Of a stretch of 64,000 nucleotides of DNA, positions 57,301 through 64,000 are shown piece by piece. Origin of the DNA: Favolaschia claudopus. Lineage: Eukaryota; Basidiomycota; Agaricomycetes; Agaricales; Mycenaceae. The number at the start of each line of letters is the position of its first letter. The stretch's first letter is position 1. Below the pieces are notes generated by a model. That model was not told the DNA's origin. It did no database searches and saw only the letters and a program-made list of their open reading frames with translations. Location: positions 1,302,001 through 1,366,000 of the forward strand of contig JAWWNJ010000055.1 in assembly GCA_037176885.1 (NCBI GenBank), written 5' to 3'. Made by a program: the position numbers and the translations under genes.

Positions 57301-58453
57301 CAATGTCCTCCTTTCCGCTGTAGCCTGGGATATCTTACCATCCCTCTCTCCCACCGATTCCACGTCTTCGGCTGCCAAGTTAGCCGCTTTGGTCTGCGCA
57401 TTGGAACCTGTCATTGTTGCGACTCAGACGTTGATATCATGTCGCAAAAAGCCCTGTGCATTCCAATTCTTTCGAGTATTGGAATGCCTTTGGCTCACAC
57501 GAGGCATCCTACCCAACACGGAGGGCATTTGGAATCCGTTACACTCTGCAGACATAGTTGGCGGATTTCAACCCACATGGATATTCCCAGACGGATTGAT
57601 TCGATTCACTTTTGAAAGAGTGCTTCGACTTCTGGCTGACGGCGAACAACTGTGTTTCACCGAGGCCACCTTTTACACCGGCGTCGGGAATCTCAGCTTT
57701 TGTGTCCGTCAATTACGGCAACTCATCTCTCATCATCTCCTGTTACGGACATTTGTGAGCGGCAAGGCGAATTCTGCTCTTCACGACTCGACGCTGGAGG
57801 AACTTGGCAAGCAAGGCTTCACCAAACTGGTGATCCTTCGTGATGTGTCTCACGATGCGGTCGACACCGCAAGTCAACCCCTGCACCATACATCACCGGG
57901 AGGGCTGTCGACTCTATTCGTTGCGCTCGCCGCCATCACAGGTTTCCTGACATTCCACTACTGTAGCATTTTTTCGCTATTCTCATCTCTGGCCGGTCTC
58001 TCACATGGGTCATTCCGCGAACCTGCTTGGATATGGCTACCCGTCACCTCTGCTGCGGGTATTGTCGGGTGCTCTTCTGCCCAGCTACGGTCCATGGCGT
58101 CTCCCATCGTCACTTGGGCTGTAGGTGGGGTGACCGCCGTTCTGCTACTCTCGCAGCGCCGAGTGCCGAACGCGCTCGTCCTCCGCACTCTAGCTGCATT
58201 AACTGCGGTGAAGTATTGGGCAGCTGCAACTAGCTGCCTTGTTCTCCTCCTGCTTGTACAGAGGAGAGGCCTTTGGTCGGCGCTCCACGCTGCCGCACTA
58301 CTGTACGGGAATGTCTACCTCTCCGTGTTTGTGCTTGACCCGAGCGGGATGAAAAGGAGGAATAATGAACTGGCCCGTATTGGCCGCAAGTATACATGGC
58401 ATCGGGAGGAGCCGGACTCTAATCTTCTGGGGGACAGAGCTCCTCAAATGTAG
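54338..58453 (+). CDS. NACHT-type STAND protein with multi-TM C-terminus
   Basis: Secure exons: 54338-54622 and 54681-54711 at the start (helical N-terminal region, MSTLGELDLSALFAEFRALV, no known effector motif), then the NACHT part to 55802, 55858-57141 and 57193-58453. Exons between 54712 and 55280 are unresolved. The NACHT core has YITGNPGSGKSVFAAHIIQK (P-loop), joined in phase over a 51-nt intron to VRIVVDAIDQCED (Walker B). Further on are MFLYVYFLQNLI and HHIVPVHRTLIEYFQSPRHL, a motif typical of fungal NACHT proteins. The last about 180 residues contain four to five hydrophobic segments (LFVALAAITGFLTFHY, WLPVTSAAGIVG, VTWAVGGVTAVLLLS, AAATSCLVLLLLVQRRG, AALLYGNVYLSVFVLD) rather than WD40, ankyrin or TPR repeats. 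Function is unknown. Membrane-associated sensing is inference. Confidence 0.82.
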
Positions 58454-58857
58454 CAGCAGTTTTTGTATTTTATAGGGACGTAGACTGTAAATTAGGGTTG
58501 TTACATGGTTGGTAACTCTATAGGATCTAGGCCAACCCTGCGACAAGATTCCGAACGACCTAGTTTACTGAACCCTACATATACATGCGGTCGATCTCCT
58601 CGCCCGTCGATCGTGAAGTATGCCCCGGGATGGCTTGCACTCCTTCAAATGTTCCCCGTAGTGGCACAGCACATTCTCGAGTATGTTGCAGTACTGAGTA
58701 CCTCTCGCTTCCGACTGGGAATCCTCGCTAGAAAGTGGTGTACTGCATTTTTGGCATATAATAATAGCTGTAACATTAAGATTCTGTAATACATGTCTGA
58801 ATTTAGTGTAGCATCTACGCCTTCGAGCACACAAAATGTGGTGCCCCGTAATACATT
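58454..58857. other. Convergent 3' region between the NACHT and SRP receptor genes
   Basis: 404 bp; two genes end here from opposite sides. No further feature was recognised. Confidence 0.5.
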
Positions 58858-61520
58858 TTAATCAGCCAAAATAGCCTGAACGACGTTTGCAACCCTCAAC
58901 TGTCGCAAATCGGTGTAAGTCTACACAAAGAGCATTTGGGATCAGCAACATGCAAGACCATCATTATGAAGGGGACGTTTCTTTACCTGTCCACAACCCA
59001 CAAAAATGATGGGTTGCCCGGTCACATAAGTCATTGATAGGGCAGCGCCGACCTGTACTGCATGAGTGGACCAACGCAGAGGAACTCGATCGTGCGCACC
59101 TTATCGTCAACGGTATCCCACTTGGTAACGAGCATCCCGTCTATCCCGCGCCCCTTGCCCGCACCCGAAGCAGACGAAAAGTCACGCAACGCACGGTCAA
59201 ACTTGGTCAACTGATCCACCGCTTCGTTGCCTACGAGCGCTTCGCCCACGAAGATGATTTTGTCTGGTGAATTCACTGCAACCAGCTGCAAATCAGGATC
59301 AGTATATAGTGGGCAATCAACGGCTCGTTGAATTCCGGACCTTGGCCAAAGCGCGCATCAGCGGCTGATGGAGGATCGACGATCAGCGAAGATCACGTAT
59401 GACAGCGGAAGCTGATGCGCACCTCGTTATCCTGCATACGACCCGCTGTGTCGATGAGCACGACATCGAAATCGTTGTCTTTGGCTGTAGAAGCGTGCGT
59501 TAGACAAGGGAGTAAAATGGAGAAGACAAGGACCCACCATACGAAATCGCCTCGCGCGCGATTCCAGCGGCATCTTTGCCATAGCCGCGCTCGAACAGCT
59601 CCACTCGACCCTTGCTGTCGGCTGCACCGTTGACGCCAAGCATTCCAAGATTTCGGACGTGCACGCGCAATTGCTCCACCGCACCACTCCTACGTTCTCT
59701 CAGAATCAAAAGCAGCTCCTCGAAAAATCAGGTTCGACGGACCGGAATGTATCGCATGCGGCGATGAGGACCCGGAGCCCGTTCTGAATAAGCCAAAAGC
59801 AGACCTTGGAGAGGTTCGTACTTTTCCCGACGCCATTTACGCCGACGAAGGTGATGCTATAAGGCATCCGTTGCTGTGTTGATGCCAGAGGCGAAGACAA
59901 TTTCGTGCGGATTGACAAGAGCAGGTCCGTGGACGTTTTCGGCGTCAGGATTCGCGTGAGGGACGTTGAGAGCGCCAAACGAACGGCCGCATTTGTCGCT
60001 GGAAAAGGCTAAGATTGATTTGCCACTGAAGAGGAAAAAGAAACGCATACTCTGAAATCCGCCCACTTTCTTGCCTACTAGACTTTCACCAACCCCCTCA
60101 CACACTTTGTCCGCAATCTCCATCGCAACATTCTTCTTCATAAGGTGATGTTTCATGCCATCAAGCACGGGCTTGAGATCTTGCTCCGTGAGGACCTTGC
60201 TCCCCGTAAGTCGGGAGAAAAGCGACCCGAGAGCACCCAATGATCCCGATGCCGCCTTATCCTTATTGGCGTCTGACGATTTCAACGCGCTTGCGATCGC
60301 TTTATCGTCGTCTTTGGAGAACTCCCAGTCTTTTACCTCGTACATTCCGTCGCGGGTACGCGTCCCAAGGGACGCTTCGTCGACCAAGGCCTGGAGGTCG
60401 TGGGAGAGGCCCGCGCCAGCGGAGGGCGAATCCGAGCTGAAATCAAGGGACGCCATGTCCATCTCGGTAGGAGCCTCGTCGCCCCATTTGCGTTGGGCTT
60501 TAGCGGGTTTAGATTTGCGTTTGCTGGTGGTCGATTCGGAGCTGTATGCAAATAAGCAAAACGCAGTCAAGTCAAAATGTCAATGACACTTACTCGGAGT
60601 TGGGAACACTGTCGCGTCCGCTTCCTGCGTCCGATCGTCCGCCCCCTCGCCCCCCTCGCTTCCCACCTCGTCCCCGCAGCCGATTTTTCAAAGCCTGAAC
60701 GTTTCGCGCGATCTGCTGTTCGTCCAGCGGGGTATCAGGCGATTGAGTCGGAACTAGAAGAGAAATTGGATGAGTTTGTGTACGAGATGCATCAAACGGT
60801 CCTACGTGTCTCAACCTCTTCTGAGGGAGGGGTGCTAGTCTCCTCGATGGCAGGCCGCACCGCCGGGCGGAGGCGTGATTTCCGATCCTGATTCAAATAG
60901 AGCACATTAGAGAGTTGTGAGTTGTGAATTGAAACTCCACACCTGCGCAGCCTTATCCTCCAAGCTCCGAAGCAGTTTGTCGAACATTTTGTCCCAGCCG
61001 TCAAATGCATCAGCAAAACTGAAGGCATTCGCTGCCTCTAGAACGGTCGCCTTTCCGCTATTGATGGCGTGGAGTGACGCTACGAACGACGCTAGGAATG
61101 GCTGGAACATTTTGACAAACAGAGTCTTGAGTGCAGCCAGTAGGTCGTCAACATAGGTGAGTTGCAGGATGCGTTGGTAGGCGACCTATAGGCGCATAAG
61201 GGCGAATGAAGCGGGTGTGGACTAGATCGGAATTGACCGCGCGCGCGTACTTACCACAAATATAAGTTCGAGGTCGTTTACAAAAGTCCATTTGACGGCG
61301 TAGCCATCCTTTTCGTATTTTTCCTCGGTAGTCCTGCCCTCAATGAGAGCTTCGCGGATAAGAGAATTTACGGGAGAGGCGGAGGATGAGGCGAGATGTG
61401 AGGCCTCCGGGGTGAAAGAACGAGACCATAAGACGATTCCGCCTAGCACAAAATGAATAGAAATTAGCTGAATTTGCTGGTAGACCGACCTTTGTGAGAT
61501 ATTGAGCAGTGATCGAGCAT
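58858..61520 (-). CDS. SRP101: Signal recognition particle receptor alpha subunit
   Basis: ER docking GTPase for SRP-ribosome complexes. Multi-exon. The start MLDHCSISHK splices to GGIVLWSRSFTP, which matches the SRX longin-like N-terminus of the family. The middle linker is basic and Gly/Arg-rich (NRLRGRGGKRGGRGGGRSD). The NG domain follows: LKPVLDGMKHHLMKKNVAME in the N subdomain, P-loop ITFVGVNGVGKSTNLSKVCF, LIAACDTFRSGAVEQL, VLIDTAGRMQDNE, IDGMLVTKWDTVDDK (TKxD) and PIIFVGCGQTY. The end is ANVVQAILAD. All five GTPase motifs are intact. It starts 258 bp from the M13 pseudogene, in divergent orientation. Confidence 0.93.
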
Positions 61521-61756
61521 CGAAGCAAACGCAACTTTAGATTTCTGGCGCGGCGAAGGTAAAGCCTAACAATGACAAGCACCCACTAGAATGACAAGAA
61601 CGTACTTACGTGGTCTGTCTCCTTGAACCAAGTCCAATTCACGAACTCACTCTACTTCAATCTTCTCAATTGAAACCAAGAGGAACTTATTCAATTGACT
61701 GCAGAACTGAGCTGGCACCATTCAAAGGGCGCATTTGCATGATTATCTGAAAGCCT

Positions 61757-61765
61757 TATATATAA
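61757..61765 (+). promoter_or_regulatory. TATA-like element upstream of the M13 relic
   Basis: TATATATAA lies close upstream (about 15-20 bp) of the ATG at 61779. The spacing is short, so either transcription starts within the presumed coding part or this is a chance AT run. Confidence 0.3.
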
Positions 61766-61778
61766 TCACCCCTGCGAC

Positions 61779-63396
61779 ATGGCAGAAGCTATGGTCGACC
61801 GGGCTCCGGGGCCACCACAGTCCACCGACCAAGGTTAGCGCGGGATAAATTCGATTGTAAAACTGGGACGGGCGGGATTCGAATTAACTCGAACTCCAAT
61901 AAACTGATTCAGCTGTAGAGACGGCGCCTTTACTTCGAAACGCGGACTACGACCCTGACCTGGAAGACGAAAGCGCGGAACCAACGCTTCTCGAGCGCTT
62001 CGATGCCGTAACCCGAAAGCCCACAAGCCCACTGGCCCAAATCCTTCGTCTAGTTGTCCTATTCCTGCTGGTTCTTAGTGTGGTAAGTACACCGCGACAC
62101 CAATTATTAGCTGTATTGAAGAGAGCTTCCAGGTGTTCATGAGCCTCTTCATTGAACAACACTTGGAGCTGAAGCGACGCGAGCGCGATGGAAGTCGACC
62201 TCCGCCTAAGGTTACAGTCACCTCAACATCCGTGGTTACTACTACGGTTTCACCTCCCTCGCATCCGACATCCCCTCCGTCCGAGGCACGTCGAAACCTC
62301 TTCTTCATCCCATTTGCTCGTTCTGAACTCAATCCAGCAAACCTGCTTAACGCCGGAGTGCATAAGACTCTCGGCATCCATTTAACAATTTCAACAATGT
62401 ACTCTATTCATCTACGTAGAGAATCTATTTAGGTACGCTGTCTTCTTTAGCTGAATCCTAAGACCCTTGCGAGAACTTCTTTGATTTCGCTAGTTGGTGC
62501 CCGTATGCGTAACCGTTGTCGAAACTCGGTTGGTTTCAGATGGCGGATTCATTGCTGCAATTCCACTGCCCGCAGACAAGAGCAGCTTCGGAAAGTTCGA
62601 AGCCTTGGAGCAAGCAAATCAAAGGGTCATACAAGATTTCCTGACAACACCCTCGCCGTCCTCTAAGGTTCTCCAACACTTACGACGACATGTTGCTCCA
62701 GAAATTACGCAGCTTTTACTCATCGTGTTTAAACGAAAACCTTCTGAACGAAATTGGAATCCGACCTTTGCTCGAGTTCACCAAGACACCGAAGCTATTG
62801 TTTCGAGGCAAAGGACCGAAACTCACGCAGGAGAAAGATGGCTTGACCTGGTCCACAACCAGTAACCAAAGCGGACGACTCGGGATGCTTCTGCAGACTG
62901 ATAATCGTTTAGGTTCAAAGACCCAACGCTCCGAAAAAAAAAAAGAAAGAAAGATGGCTTGACTGCTGCTCTGGCCTTTCTGCATTCACGAGGTACGGCG
63001 TTAGTGTATATGCCTATAAATCGTTGACCATACTAGGCGTCAGGGCATTATTTATGTTCTCCATCAAAGACGACATTGACGTTGAACCTAATGTTATGAG
63101 CTTGTGGTTTGACCAAGCAAGCCTGGGCTTACCTTCGAAAGAATACTATCATGACTCGGGAATCGTCGAAACATATCACGAGGTTGCGGAGAGACTATTC
63201 TTCACCCTTTCAGAGGAAGACGAAGTGCTGTCCGCCTCAACCCCAACCTTGGTTGATGCTGAGAGCGTTGAAGCCTTGCCTTCATGGCCATGGCCTCCAT
63301 GGATTCACGACGAAGATGAACAGAGACTGCGCACGAGTTGGCGAAAGTGCGAAACTGAATCCTCTGCGTGAAAAACAATGCCGATTCTGGTCGTAG
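61779..63396 (+). pseudogene. M13 (neprilysin/ECE-type) metallopeptidase pseudogene
   Basis: N-terminal exons are clean: MAEAMVDRAPGP, PLLRNADYDPDLEDESAEP, then a TM anchor (ILRLVVLFLLVLSVVFMSLF). Recognisable M13 ectodomain follows but broken. CLTPECIRLSASI runs into TAA (62383-62385). LSSLAES is followed by TAA (62459-62461) before DPCENFFDFANGGF. IPLPADKSSFGKFEALEQAN is in frame, but a one-base shift near 62665-62672 is needed to reach SNTYDDMLLQKLRSFYSSCL. A 116-bp insertion interrupts QEKDGLT. After LGLPSKEYYHDSG and WPPWIHDEDE the sequence jumps (about 63315-63340) to SAKLNPLREKQCRFWS, the extreme C-terminus of the family. The roughly 400-residue catalytic core with HExxH is absent, so the product cannot be an active peptidase. 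Confidence 0.85.
62832..62963 (+). mobile_element. Short retroposed insertion with poly(A) tail and 16-bp target-site duplication
   Basis: AGAAAGATGGCTTGAC occurs exactly at 62832-62847 and 62948-62963. Between them lie 100 bp (62848-62947) ending in A11 plus GAA directly before the second copy. Deleting one copy plus the insert restores the M13 reading frame (GAGAAAGATGGCTTGACTGC, QEKDGLTAALAF). Poly(A) at the 3' end next to a 10-20-bp duplication is the hallmark of LINE-type target-primed retroposition. The insert contains GGTTCAAAGACC near 62912, which is close to a tRNA B-box, so a 5'-truncated tRNA-derived SINE is possible. That identity is speculative; the duplication and tail are directly visible. 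Confidence 0.75.
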
Positions 63397-64000
63397 CAAA
63401 CTTCAAGGCTGCTGCCTCCAGTTTGGATTGTTCTTACCGTTGGTTAAGCATTGTCGCAACAAGTCTATCGCTGTGTATTCTCCTTCAAGTAGAACCAGTG
63501 GTTCCTGATGATTAGGAAGATCGCCCTCTTTCGGTGTTGAATACTGTATTACGTCTTGCTAGGGAACTCTCCACTTATGTTGTATGTAAATTTATTGGAA
63601 TGATTCATCGCTGGATCGCCAAATAAAGCAAGTCAGGTTTCCCGAAACGGTCGGATAACAGGACAAATCCAGCGACATTTTCCAGCTCGGCTCACCCAAT
63701 ATACCGCTTGAACTTCGAACCGGATAATCTCATGTACCACCCACTGCGATCTGGCGGTTAAACGGATAAAATCCGCCCACAAGTCCAGGAGCGGAATAAG
63801 CCACAGTGCTTGGACAACGCTCAAGCACTGTTGATGATCCGATTGTATAGGCAATAGGACGCTGCTGAAAGTCGCGAACTCGGTGATCATTGAAGAGAAG
63901 TCGCCTCAGAAAAGCCTTTCCACCTTCCAACGTCGATCCTTACTTTTTAGTACCACTCGAGGCTTCTCACCATTGATCTCACCGCCAACATGAATCGAGA
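63397..64000. other. Right edge of window, nothing assigned
   Basis: 604 bp. Minus-strand frames (63633-63890, 63730-63930) run through here, but none shows a motif I recognise. They could be the end of a gene lying outside the window or chance. Confidence 0.4.

Overview
This is a window of a filamentous basidiomycete nuclear genome, most likely Agaricomycotina. Genes are dense, on both strands, and broken by many introns of about 45-65 nt with GT-AG borders. Several proteins look like typical mushroom-forming-fungus families: a single-exon F-box protein, STAND/NACHT ATPases, a Ran1/Ksp1-type kinase, and proteins with no recognisable family. All gene models below were built by eye from reading frames, splice borders and phase. 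No alignment, RNA data or database search was used.

Left part (1-9.1 kb): the end of holocytochrome c synthase; the Brix protein Ssf1/PPAN (minus); an HExxH membrane peptidase of the M50B-like family (plus, starting only 124 bp from SSF1); a Sec14-type lipid transfer protein; a four-TM protein; an unknown protein with a GC-AG intron; and a Ser/Thr kinase (minus). A gene-free 2.9 kb follows. Then come the phosphate transporter PHO84, an F-box protein, an S9 prolyl-oligopeptidase-like enzyme, and three proteins of unknown or weakly assigned function (20.5-26.1 kb).

Middle (26-43.3 kb): an RNA and trafficking block with the spliceosomal TPR/HAT protein SYF1 (minus), Rab geranylgeranyltransferase alpha BET4 (plus), a large EDC4/Ge-1-like decapping scaffold (plus) and, about 250 bp downstream on the same strand, a 25-exon Argonaute. 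EDC4 and Argonaute act in the same post-transcriptional silencing and P-body pathway in other eukaryotes, so the tandem arrangement is notable.

Right (43.4-64 kb): an amidohydrolase/decarboxylase (minus), SFT2 (plus), glyoxalase II (minus), a proline-rich acidic single-pass membrane protein (plus), and a head-to-head pair of STAND ATPases. One of these is intronless with NB-ARC-like motifs. The other is a NACHT protein with a multi-TM C-terminus. SRP receptor alpha (minus) follows, and finally an M13 (neprilysin-type) peptidase pseudogene. The pseudogene has lost its catalytic core and carries a 100-bp poly(A)-tailed insertion flanked by a 16-bp target-site duplication.

The best candidates for something new are the divergent STAND pair with its membrane-ending member, the EDC4-Argonaute tandem, and the retroposed insert in the M13 relic.
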